Shown here in pieces: positions 1-5,954 of a stretch of 6,065 bases of DNA; position 1 is the stretch's first letter, and every line of letters begins with the position of its first letter. Made by a program: the position numbers and the translations under genes. The notes below the pieces were generated by a model. It was not told the origin of the DNA. It saw nothing but the letters and a program-made list of their open reading frames with translations, and made no database searches. The DNA is from Candidatus Zhuqueibacterota bacterium (GTDB lineage Bacteria > Zhuqueibacterota > Zhuqueibacteria > Residuimicrobiales > Krinioviventaceae), in NCBI GenBank assembly GCA_003854995.1, contig RQOI01000449.1:1-6065 (forward strand), read 5' to 3'.

Positions 1-960
1 CAGGTCGTGCGGCGCCATCTTGCGCCACGTCGTGAAGAGATGCCCCAGCATGCCGGGATGGTCGAGCGCCAGTGTGTAGGAGATGAACGCCCGCGTCGCT
101 TCGACGTCCCGCCAGCTCGACGGCAGCACGCGAAAGCCTTTCTCCAGAAACATGGGGACAGATTCATAGGCCTCGCGCAGCTCATAGTGCCAGTCGCAGA
201 TGATGATGTCTTTGGGCACCTTGTCGATGGCCGGCGCAGTGCCGTTCCTCGAAGCCTCCCATTCGCCATAGTCAATGATCCCGGCATCGATGAACCGGTC
301 ACCCCACATCAGCATCTCGACCTTTTTCTCCCTGACGAGATGATCGTACATGTCATTGACGACCTTGGCAAAGACCTCGGCCGGATCCTTATCCCTGGTG
401 GCGACGGCATGTTCGTCGTTGATCAAAAAAACTTCGTCCATGCCGATGTGCATGGCATCGGCCTGCAAGGCGTCGATGATCTCGTCCATGAGCGCAAAGA
501 CGATCTCGTTGACGCGCGGATGAAATGGATTCCACTCGCGGCAATAGATGCCCTCATTGTCCGGATAGGCGCCGGGCGTCAGATCGAGCTCGGAATAAAC
601 TGTCAGCAGCGGAAAAGTCTGTTTGGCCCACGACTGATGGCCAAAGCATTGGAATTGCGGGATCAGGCGAATGCCATTTTTCTCGCACTGCGCCGCCAGG
701 TTGCGGGCGCCGTCGACGCTGATCTGGGCGTCGCCCTGGCGCAGCTCGGGAAAAGACTGGAATTCAAAGTGATAGTCGATCTCCAGGATGATGACATTGA
801 TGCCTCTTTCGGCCAGACCGGGCAGCGTCTCGGCCAGCTCCTGCAGAGCGACATCATCGTCAGAACCCAGCAAATGGATGGCCTGCCACGGACCCGCGGG
901 AGTGATGGCCCCGGCGCTGCCGACGGCTATGATCAGCGATAAAAATAAAAGTATCCGCAT
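1..960 (-). CDS. Family 20 glycoside hydrolase (beta-N-acetylhexosaminidase-like), exported; 3' end cut by the window edge
   Basis: The reading frame is open from the ATG at 960 to base 1 without a stop (320 codons seen). The C-terminus lies outside the window. Residues 1-18 are a Sec signal peptide (MRILLFLSLIIAVGSAGA), so the enzyme acts in the periplasm or outside the cell. The rest reads as a GH20 TIM barrel: HIGMDEV at 171-177 carries the Asp175-Glu176 pair, in which family knowledge assigns Asp to positioning the substrate N-acetyl group and Glu to acid/base catalysis. MLMWGDR at 216-222 matches the conserved Trp/Asp strand. GH20 enzymes release terminal GlcNAc or GalNAc. The barrel starts almost directly after the signal peptide, with no room for the usual N-terminal GH20b domain. 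The start is supported by GAGGG four bases upstream, which overlaps the stop of the sulfatase gene (7-base gap), so the pair is probably translationally coupled. A related barrel with other specificity is possible. Confidence 0.85.
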   Translation of the reverse strand, partial: MRILLFLSLIIAVGSAGAITPAGPWQAIHLLGSDDDVALQELAETLPGLAERGINVIILEIDYHFEFQSFPELRQGDAQISVDGARNLAAQCEKNGIRLIPQFQCFGHQSWAKQTFPLLTVYSELDLTPGAYPDNEGIYCREWNPFHPRVNEIVFALMDEIIDALQADAMHIGMDEVFLINDEHAVATRDKDPAEVFAKVVNDMYDHLVREKKVEMLMWGDRFIDAGIIDYGEWEASRNGTAPAIDKVPKDIIICDWHYELREAYESVPMFLEKGFRVLPSSWRDVEATRAFISYTLALDHPGMLGHLFTTWRKMAPHDL

Positions 961-967
961 AATTCCC

Positions 968-2422
968 TCAGCTTTCTTCAGTATTTTGATTCAGCGTCGG
1001 CATTTTCGCGTCCAGCTCGCGCTGCCAGCGGTGCAGTTCGGCGAGCAGCTCGTCCCGCCTGCCGGGCAGGGTCGAGGCCAGATCATTCTTTTCGCCGATG
1101 TCCTCTTTCAAGTTGTAGAGTTCGACTTTTTCCTCGTCAAAGAATTCAATCAGCTTCCAGTCGCGCGCGCGCAGCGCAGCGCCGGGCGTCCAGGTGCTGC
1201 TGTGATAATGGGGATAATGCCAGTAGAGAGCATCACGAGGCAGCTGCTCCGCACCTCGCAACAGCGGGACGAGACTCAATCCATCTATGTGCTTTTCGGG
1301 CAGCACTGTCAGGCCGGCCAGCTCCAGCATCGTCGGGAAAAAGTCCATGCTGATGACCGGTTCACAACAGATAGAGGCAACTCTGCTGATGCCGGGCGCG
1401 CGCACGATGAGCGGCACGCGGATGCCGCCCTCGTAACACCAGCCCTTGCCGGCGCGCAGCGGTTCGTTCGACGTCGGAGCGCGACGGTTCCTCGCCATGG
1501 TCGACAGGCCGCCGTTGTCAGAGGTGAAGATGACGATGGTCCGCTCGGCCAACTCGAGTTCCTCCAATGATCGCAGCAGTCGGCCGATATTTTCATCCAT
1601 GGCGTAGACCATTGTGGCATATGCAGCGTCATCCTGACGCAATTTTGTGGCGCCGGCGTGTTCCTCTCTCTCGTCAGGCATGGCTGCAGTGAGCGATGCG
1701 GCTTTCTCCTGAAAGTGCTGTAAATGCCTTTTGCACGCTTGAATGGGCGTGTGGACGGTGTAAAACGGCAGGTAGAGAAAGAACGGTTCTTCGCCGGCCT
1801 CTTTGAGAAATTGAATGGACTCGTCGGTCAGGCGGTCGGTGAGATATTCACCCTCAGGGCCATCTGCCAGCTTGGGATTGCGATAGGGCGAATAATAGCT
1901 GGACGGGTGGCCCATTTCATGGCCACCTTTATTGATATCAAATCCCTGATCTTCCGGATAGTAGCCCTCACCGCCTAAATGCCACTTGCCGGCTAAAAAT
2001 GTGCGATAACCGTTGTCGCGCAACATCTCGGCGATGGTCACCTCGGCGTGCGGCAGCTCATGCTGATCTTGCGGTCCGATGCGCTCTCGATCGTGCGGGT
2101 CATCGCCGGGGATCCAGTCGGTGATATTCAAACGGACCGGATGGCGGCCGGTCATGATGGCGGCGCGGGTCGGTGAGCAGACCGGGCAGGCGGCATAGGC
2201 GTCGGTGAAGCGCATGCCGGTTGCGGCGAGCCCATCGAGGTTCGGCGTCTCATGAAAAGTGCTGCCGTAGCAGCCGAGATCGGCCCAGCCGAGATCATCG
2301 ACAAGGATGAAGAGAAAATTTGGTTTACGGGAGGTCGTGCAGCGGTGCCAGGTTATACCGGTGAGTGCCGTGGCGCCGACTAGAGTTGATACAAAGCAAC
2401 GACGGTTCATGTATTTTCTCAA
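968..2422 (-). CDS. Formylglycine-dependent sulfatase (arylsulfatase A-like, S1 family) with Tat-type signal
   Basis: This 484-residue protein hydrolyses sulfate esters, probably on glycans, after export. The S1 signature CSPTR lies at 82-86; Cys82 is the residue converted to formylglycine by a maturase. Other family residues are present: VDDLG (Asp42, Asp43) and SDNGG (Asp302, Asn303) for calcium, GKWHLG (Lys146, His148), VHTP (His224), and Lys326 in RAGKG. The usual C-terminal subdomain follows (ALYWHYPHYH at 398-407; LYNLKED at 435-441). Length is typical. The N-terminus MNRRCFV plus a hydrophobic stretch resembles a twin-arginine signal. There is no lipobox, because WHRC does not fit. I chose the TTG start at 2422 because GAGGAG lies nine bases upstream. 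The in-frame ATG at 2410 (four residues shorter) has only a weak GAGA and remains possible. The gene sits first in an apparent operon with the GH20 gene, which suggests sulfated N-acetylhexosamine glycans as substrate (inference). Confidence 0.93.
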   Translation of the reverse strand: MRKYMNRRCFVSTLVGATALTGITWHRCTTSRKPNFLFILVDDLGWADLGCYGSTFHETPNLDGLAATGMRFTDAYAACPVCSPTRAAIMTGRHPVRLNITDWIPGDDPHDRERIGPQDQHELPHAEVTIAEMLRDNGYRTFLAGKWHLGGEGYYPEDQGFDINKGGHEMGHPSSYYSPYRNPKLADGPEGEYLTDRLTDESIQFLKEAGEEPFFLYLPFYTVHTPIQACKRHLQHFQEKAASLTAAMPDEREEHAGATKLRQDDAAYATMVYAMDENIGRLLRSLEELELAERTIVIFTSDNGGLSTMARNRRAPTSNEPLRAGKGWCYEGGIRVPLIVRAPGISRVASICCEPVISMDFFPTMLELAGLTVLPEKHIDGLSLVPLLRGAEQLPRDALYWHYPHYHSSTWTPGAALRARDWKLIEFFDEEKVELYNLKEDIGEKNDLASTLPGRRDELLAELHRWQRELDAKMPTLNQNTEES

Positions 2423-2431
2423 AATTGGGTG

Positions 2432-2437
2432 CTCCTC
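2432..2437 (-). promoter_or_regulatory. Shine-Dalgarno site (GAGGAG) of the sulfatase gene
   Basis: On the minus strand GAGGAG stands nine bases before TTG (2422-2420) and 21 bases before ATG (2410-2408). The spacing favours TTG as the true start codon. A TACAAT hexamer on the minus strand (2445-2440) lies just upstream, but no convincing -35 box stands at the right distance, so I do not call a promoter here. Confidence 0.5.
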
Positions 2438-2484
2438 ATATTGTAAAAAAGGGATTATCCATCAGCAGAGCCAAGGAAGAAACA

Positions 2485-2513
2485 GCCTCACGCAAAGGCG
2501 AAGCCGCAGAGAA
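2485..2513 (+). repeat. Degenerate interspersed repeat, CACAAAG-type family, copy in the mannanase-sulfatase gap
   Basis: The copy begins GCCTCACGCAAAG and continues through CCGCAGAGAA. It aligns with 4543-4573, which begins GCCTCACACAAAG and ends CAAAGAA, over about 30 bases with a few changes and small gaps. Bases 2504-2511 (CCGCAGAG) are the exact reverse complement of 2564-2571 (CTCTGCGG). The 172-base gap 2423-2594 shows no gene and no clear terminator for the mannanase transcript. Confidence 0.5.
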
Positions 2514-2541
2514 TTCATTCTATATTTTCACATCACATTGC

Positions 2542-2577
2542 CTGCTCGGCGCTTTTTGGCGGACTCTGCGGTTCATT
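2542..2577 (-). repeat. Second, inverted copy of the degenerate repeat
   Basis: On the minus strand the stretch reads GAACCGCAGAG followed by further purine-rich CGC/CAAAAAGCG blocks, the same style as the copy at 2485-2513. Only the eight bases CCGCAGAG are strictly shared, so membership of the family is less sure than for the other copies. Together the two copies could fold into a long-looped stem (52-base loop). Confidence 0.35.
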
Positions 2578-2594
2578 AATTTTTAAGGCCGCAA

Positions 2595-3734
2595 TCACTC
2601 GTACATCGCCGACAGCTCTTTTTCAAACAAGGTGAACGGATGCTGATAGAATTTGACAAAATCGGGCGCGCTTGCGTGGCCGGGATAGGGACCGAAGAAA
2701 TGGTCGGTCGATTGATTGCGCCACACCAGGGCCCAGGCCGTCTTTTGCGCGTCGGCGTTGCTCAGCACCGCGGCGAGCAGATAGCTGCTCCACCAGTCGC
2801 GGATGGCCACCTTGTCGATGCCGACCTCGGTGAGAGCGGACACCTTGCCGCGCGCCTCGGCCATGCTGGCCGTGATTGCCAGCGCCTCGCCCAGATGGGT
2901 CACGTGTGCTTTGTCCCACAGCTGATAATAGTCCATGCCCAGAATATCGACCCACTCGTCGCCCGGATAGCGATCCAGATAGTCGGCCTCGGAGCTGATC
3001 TCTTGCGGCGAGATGGCGTAGAGGAGATGGTGGATGGCGTGCGTGTCGCGCAGATAGCGCACGGTCATTGTCCACAGGGCATTATACTCCTCCGCCGTAC
3101 AAGCCGAGGCGCCCCACCACGACCAGGTGTGATTGTGCTCGTGATAAGGCCGCAGGATGATCGGGATGGGCGCGCCGGCGTCCGTTCGCAGGTCTTTGAG
3201 AAAGGCGGCGATCAGATCGAGGGTGCGCAGATAGACCGCGTGGTGGCTGCCGCCCGGCAGAATGTTCTTCACCGCCGGCGAGTTGTCCCACGAGTTGCCG
3301 CGGCTCACCGGATTGTCCAGGTGCAGGCTGATGGTATTGATGCCGCCGCGTGTATAAACCTGCCTGATCCAGCTCTTCATCTGCTGAAAGTTGACGCCGT
3401 CCAGATTGGCGGGCCCGCCGATGTCACCGAGATCCCAGCCATAGACGGCGGGATAGTCGCCGCACACTTCCAGCACATCCGATCGTCCCGGCGTCGCTGC
3501 CCAGCCGATGCCATAGGCGAGATCGTCCTGATGGCCGAAGAGCAGGCCGGACTGAGCGGCGGTCTTTAAATTATTGAACAGCGCCACGGTCTCGGGCGTG
3601 GCCAGCGAGTCCACCAGCACATTGTTCGTGACCTGCTTGTCCGGTTCTTTTTCAGTTGGGGTGTCTTTGCCGCAGGCGTCGAAAAAGATGATCGATGCCA
3701 AAAAAGAGAGCATGAATTTCATTTTGCTGGACAT
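2595..3734 (-). CDS. GH26 beta-mannanase-like glycoside hydrolase, lipoprotein
   Basis: This 379-residue protein is predicted to cleave internal beta-1,4 links of mannan-type polysaccharides. Residues 1-20 are a lipoprotein signal: a basic start, a hydrophobic run LSFLASIIFF, then DAC with Cys21 as the lipid-modified residue. A short Pro/Glu/Lys-rich linker leads to the catalytic barrel from about residue 45. GLLFGHQDDLAYG at 63-75 is the characteristic GH26 N-terminal motif. RPYHEH at 195-200 carries the general acid/base Glu199, followed by WSWWG (204-208). LTEVG at 301-305 carries the nucleophile Glu303. Length fits a single-domain GH26 with no added binding module. The ATG at 3734 has GAGG seven bases upstream; an internal ATG at 3722 has no comparable site. 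The gene follows the transferase gene after 18 bases, so the two are probably cotranscribed. Beta-1,3-xylanase or mixed-link glucanase activity also occurs in GH26, so the exact substrate is uncertain. Confidence 0.9.
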   Translation of the reverse strand: MSSKMKFMLSFLASIIFFDACGKDTPTEKEPDKQVTNNVLVDSLATPETVALFNNLKTAAQSGLLFGHQDDLAYGIGWAATPGRSDVLEVCGDYPAVYGWDLGDIGGPANLDGVNFQQMKSWIRQVYTRGGINTISLHLDNPVSRGNSWDNSPAVKNILPGGSHHAVYLRTLDLIAAFLKDLRTDAGAPIPIILRPYHEHNHTWSWWGASACTAEEYNALWTMTVRYLRDTHAIHHLLYAISPQEISSEADYLDRYPGDEWVDILGMDYYQLWDKAHVTHLGEALAITASMAEARGKVSALTEVGIDKVAIRDWWSSYLLAAVLSNADAQKTAWALVWRNQSTDHFFGPYPGHASAPDFVKFYQHPFTLFEKELSAMYE

Positions 3735-3752
3735 GACAAAACCTCACGCAAG

Positions 3753-4421
3753 TTATGGTGTTTTTGTAAACGGCAGCCATGCGCCGTTCCAGTCATAGTA
3801 TTCGAGGGCATGAAACCTTTTCTTGTAATCGTAATGCGATGGCTCGTGGTGAGCATAGCCGATATAATAGTAATTTTTCTGCTGTTGGATGGAAAAGTGA
3901 ATGGACAGTAAAATGAGATAGACGCCGAGGCTGCGTCTCGATTCCGTCGGCTCGAACAGGGCATAGATGCCCGAGGTGGCCGCGTCTCCGATGTCCCAAA
4001 AAGTTACGGCGATAAGGAGATGATCTCTGTACAGACAAATCTCTTTGGTGCAACAGGGCGTGTGCCTCGGTTCTTCGCCGAGAAACGAAACGAGTGAATC
4101 GGGGACATGGTCGCTGAAACGGATTTTGTGTCGATCGAACAGCGCTGTTTTTTCATCGTCGATGCGGGCGTCGTGTATTTGAACCTCCAGATCCCGATTG
4201 CGGCGCCAGACTCGGCGCTGACTCGTCGAAGCCTGAAAATCGGCCAAGCGAATGCGCAGCGGCAGGACGTGTTTGGCGTCTGCGCCATTGCCAATGACGC
4301 TGTAGCGAAAAAAGTAAGAGCCAAAGTGGCGCCAGCCGTTCGCCCAGGCGGCATCCATTTGCGCGGGGGACAGCTTTTCCTGAAAGGAGAATTCGTTTAT
4401 GATAGCGTCGGGTGAGGACAT
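3753..4421 (-). CDS. Aminoacyl-tRNA-protein transferase, ATE/Bpt superfamily, cysteine-poor variant
   Basis: The 222-residue protein matches both halves of the arginyl/leucyl-tRNA-protein transferase fold, which adds an amino acid to protein N-termini as a degradation signal (N-degron pathway, cytoplasm). N-terminal half: NGWRHFGSYFFRY (28-40), then LPLRIRLADF (53-62) and STSQRRVWRRN (65-75), as in family proteins. C-terminal half: GIYALFEP (151-158), RRSLGVYLIL (162-171), YYYIGY (184-189), YDYKKRFHALEYY (197-209). The stretch between FFRY and LPLRI, where family members usually carry a CxxC-type cysteine cluster, has no cysteine (SVIGNGADAKHV). Cysteines occur only later, at 123, 124 and 129. 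The frame stays open upstream to a GTG at 4529, but that extension runs through repeat DNA and has no family similarity, so I chose ATG 4421; its GAGG abuts the ATG, a poor ribosome site. Whether it transfers Arg, Leu or something else cannot be read from the sequence. Confidence 0.8.
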   Translation of the reverse strand: MSSPDAIINEFSFQEKLSPAQMDAAWANGWRHFGSYFFRYSVIGNGADAKHVLPLRIRLADFQASTSQRRVWRRNRDLEVQIHDARIDDEKTALFDRHKIRFSDHVPDSLVSFLGEEPRHTPCCTKEICLYRDHLLIAVTFWDIGDAATSGIYALFEPTESRRSLGVYLILLSIHFSIQQQKNYYYIGYAHHEPSHYDYKKRFHALEYYDWNGAWLPFTKTP

Positions 4422-4515
4422 CCTCGTACCATTTTCATTTTCTTTTTGAATATAATAAATGAATTCGACTAATTCCCCTATTAAATGTAAATTGTCAGGT
4501 GATCTGCATGAGTTG

Positions 4516-4554
4516 AAAGCGCCTCGCACAAAGTTTAAAGCGCCTCACACAAAG
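4516..4554 (+). repeat. Direct tandem repeat, two 18-base units with 21-base period
   Basis: AAAGCGCCTCGCACAAAG at 4516-4533 recurs as AAAGCGCCTCACACAAAG at 4537-4554, with one difference in 18 bases. The spacer is TTT. The second unit runs directly into the interspersed repeat (CCAAGACACAAAG), so this looks like local duplication of the repeat's leading edge. Confidence 0.85.
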
Positions 4555-4563
4555 ACTCCAAGA
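4546..4563 (+). repeat. Left arm of 18-bp inverted repeat bracketing the hairpin cluster
   Basis: CACACAAAGACTCCAAGA here pairs with the reverse complement of 4789-4806 (CACACAAAGACACCAAGA), 17 of 18 bases. The bases following it, through 4570, repeat the theme (CACAAAG). Bases 4558-4569 (CCAAGACACAAA) recur exactly at 6044-6055. Confidence 0.8.
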
Positions 4564-4599
4564 CACAAAGAAACAATTGGTTAGGTTCAGAGTCCTGTT

Positions 4600-4624
4600 C
4601 GTCCAGGGATTCGATCCCTGGACG
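4600..4624. repeat. Perfect hairpin, 11-bp stem with TCG loop
   Basis: Bases 4600-4610 (CGTCCAGGGAT) are exactly complementary to 4614-4624, leaving a three-base loop TCG. It is the most stable element of the hairpin group. It is not followed by a T-run on either strand, so a Rho-independent terminator is unlikely, though it could stabilise an RNA 3' end or slow polymerase after ychF. Confidence 0.8.
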
Positions 4625-4763
4625 CCGAGTGAACCAGGGCTTCCAGCCCTCCGCACAGGGAGCGCGATCGAGGCATATATCTATTATTTGTCACGATCGC
4701 CCTGGATATTCATCCTGGGCGTGAAATGATAGGGGACATCTATCCCCCCTCGGACGGGTGTCC
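4600..4763. repeat. Cluster of consecutive small hairpins of similar design
   Basis: Besides the 11-bp hairpin at 4600-4624 the stretch contains: 4636-4650, AGGGCT/AGCCCT with loop TCC; 4664-4670 with 4694-4700, GCGATCG/CGATCGC enclosing an AT-rich 23-base loop; 4698-4721, a nine-of-ten-pair stem with loop ATTC and one T-T mismatch; 4732-4747, GGGGA/TCCCC with a six-base loop; 4752-4763, GGAC/GTCC with loop GGGT. Several stems share a CCAGGG/CCCTGG or GGGGA/TCCCC core while differing in sequence on both sides at once, so pairing is kept although bases change. An alternative pairing joins GGGACA (4733-4738) and TGTCC (4759-4763). No protein gene overlaps it. Confidence 0.65.
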
Positions 4764-4788
4764 TCACGATCGGGTACAATAATATCAA

Positions 4789-4806
4789 TCTTGGTGTCTT
4801 TGTGTG
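4789..4806 (-). repeat. Right arm of 18-bp inverted repeat bracketing the hairpin cluster
   Basis: TCTTGGTGTCTTTGTGTG is the inverted partner of 4546-4563 (17 of 18 bases). It ends 27 bases beyond the ychF stop codon. No target-site duplication is apparent outside the two arms. Confidence 0.8.
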
Positions 4807-4833
4807 CGAGAGTATTTTATACCGAATGTCACA

Positions 4834-5916
4834 CTACACAGCGAACCTGAACGTGATGATATCGCCATCCTTCACGATATACTCTTTCCCCTCCAGGCGC
4901 GTGACGCCGTCGGTCTTGCATTGCGCCAGCGATTTGCGCGCGATGAAATCGTCGTAATGCACGACCTCGGCGCGGATGAAGCCGCGTTCGAAATCGGTGT
5001 GGATGGCGCCGGCGGCCTGCGGTGCTTTGGTGTCCTGGGTGATGGTCCAGGCGCGCACCTCGTCGCTGCCGACGGTGAAGAAGGAGACGAGTCCGAGCAG
5101 ATCATACGACGTGCGAATGAGCCGCGCCATGGCCGATTCCGCGATGCCCAGCTCGGCCTGAAAGAGCTGCGCCTCGTCGTCGGACAGTTGCCGGATTTCC
5201 ATCTCGATCTGCGCCGAGATCGACAGCGCGGCCGCGTGCGGATCCATAACCTGTTGAAACGGCGCGAGGACCTGCGCTTCGTTGCGAATGTTGGATTCAT
5301 CGATGTTGACGACGACGATGAGCGGCTTTTGGGTGAGAAACTGATAGCCGCGCACGATCATCTCCTCTTCAGTTGACATCTGCAGCCGGCGCAGCGGCTT
5401 TTCGTCCTCCAGCAAGGCCTTGCATCTCTCCAGCAGCGCGAACTCGCGCGCATCAGCGTCGGTCTTTTTCGATTTCATCTGTCGCGTCAGGCGCTCCATG
5501 CGATTCTCGACGATGCTCAGATCGCTGAGGACGAATTCGGCCTCGATCTCCCTGAGATCGCGCGACGGATCGATCGAGTTGGCCGGATGCGGCACTGCGT
5601 CGTTGCTGAACGATCGCACGATGGCGAGGATGGCATCGACGAGCCGGATGTGGCCGAGGAACTGGTCGCTGAAACCGGACTTTTTCTCAGCAGCGCCCAG
5701 TCCCGCCAGATCGATGTATTCGATGGTGGCCGGGATCTTTTTTTTCGGCGCAAATATCTCGTTCAGCACCTCGACGCGTTGGTCCGGCACATTCACGATG
5801 GCGCGGTGCGCCTCCGCCTTGCCGCTGTAGGCCGCTGTATCGACCTGCGCGCCGGTCAAGGCATTGAACAGTGTCGTTTTGCCGGACTGGGACAGGCCGA
5901 CAATGCCGATCTTCAT
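4834..5916 (-). CDS. ychF: YchF/OLA1-family redox-type ATPase
   Basis: This 360-residue protein is a full-length member of the Obg-related YchF family, cytoplasmic P-loop ATPases that bind ribosomes and act in translation and stress control. The P-loop is GLSQSGKTT at 7-15; DLAGLG at 69-74 is the G3 motif; NIDE at 204-207 replaces the NKxD of true GTPases, the family feature linked to preference for ATP. FLGHIRLVDAILAIVR (86-101) is the conserved strand-helix region. A charged helical insert follows at about 120-190. The C-terminal TGS domain covers about 275-358 (AWTITQDTKAPQAAGAIHTD, then FIRAEVVHYDDFI). The P-loop differs from the common GLPNVGKST form, so this may be a divergent branch. 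The ATG at 5916 is preceded by AAAGGAG at four bases, a strong ribosome site. It appears to be transcribed alone from its own promoter, with a 412-base gap before the next gene. Confidence 0.95.
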   Translation of the reverse strand: MKIGIVGLSQSGKTTLFNALTGAQVDTAAYSGKAEAHRAIVNVPDQRVEVLNEIFAPKKKIPATIEYIDLAGLGAAEKKSGFSDQFLGHIRLVDAILAIVRSFSNDAVPHPANSIDPSRDLREIEAEFVLSDLSIVENRMERLTRQMKSKKTDADAREFALLERCKALLEDEKPLRRLQMSTEEEMIVRGYQFLTQKPLIVVVNIDESNIRNEAQVLAPFQQVMDPHAAALSISAQIEMEIRQLSDDEAQLFQAELGIAESAMARLIRTSYDLLGLVSFFTVGSDEVRAWTITQDTKAPQAAGAIHTDFERGFIRAEVVHYDDFIARKSLAQCKTDGVTRLEGKEYIVKDGDIITFRFAV

Positions 5917-5954
5917 GGAGCTCCTTTCGGGTGGGTTTGTTACATGAGTTTAAT

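Larger units (their letters stand above)
4422..4833. other. Gene-free gap of 412 bases between ychF and the transferase gene
   Basis: I see no coding region here. From high to low coordinates it holds: an outer repeat copy (4789-4806), a group of short hairpins (about 4600-4763), the partner repeat copy (4546-4563), a tandem 21-base-period repeat (4516-4554), and an AT-rich stretch (about 4431-4500) upstream of the transferase start. The AT-rich stretch has -10-like hexamers such as TATTAT on the minus strand but no matching -35 box, so the promoter of the transferase-mannanase pair is not resolved. No hairpin is followed by a T-run in the minus direction, so no classical terminator for ychF is visible. 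Confidence 0.7.

Noticed and set aside
7..942. Long plus-strand open frame (311 codons) opposite the GH20 gene
   Set aside because: It is antisense to a gene with signal peptide and catalytic motifs, and its translation shows no recognisable domain. GC-rich third positions of the real gene keep the opposite strand free of stops.
788..1570. Plus-strand open frame (260 codons) across the sulfatase 3' half
   Set aside because: It overlaps two well-supported minus-strand genes and has no family motif; a shadow frame.
2640..3569. Plus-strand open frame (309 codons) opposite the GH26 gene
   Set aside because: It mirrors the mannanase coding sequence, shows no domain, and the minus-strand frame carries all GH26 motifs.
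3742..3751. CCTCACGCAA shared between the transferase-mannanase gap and the repeat at 2486-2495
   Set aside because: Only ten bases match, and here they include the mannanase Shine-Dalgarno site. I treat it as coincidence rather than another repeat copy.
4422..4529. N-terminal extension of the transferase to a GTG at 4529
   Set aside because: The extra 36 residues run through the tandem repeat and AT-rich spacer and resemble nothing in the family. The fold begins shortly after ATG 4421.
4590..4650. tRNA-like T-arm (CAGGGATTCGATCCCTG)
   Set aside because: The stem-loop resembles a T arm, but no acceptor stem, D arm or anticodon arm can be placed around it, and the 11-bp stem is too long.
4516..4806. 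Possible CRISPR array
   Set aside because: Repeats are not identical, not evenly spaced, and are inverted rather than direct. No cas gene is nearby.
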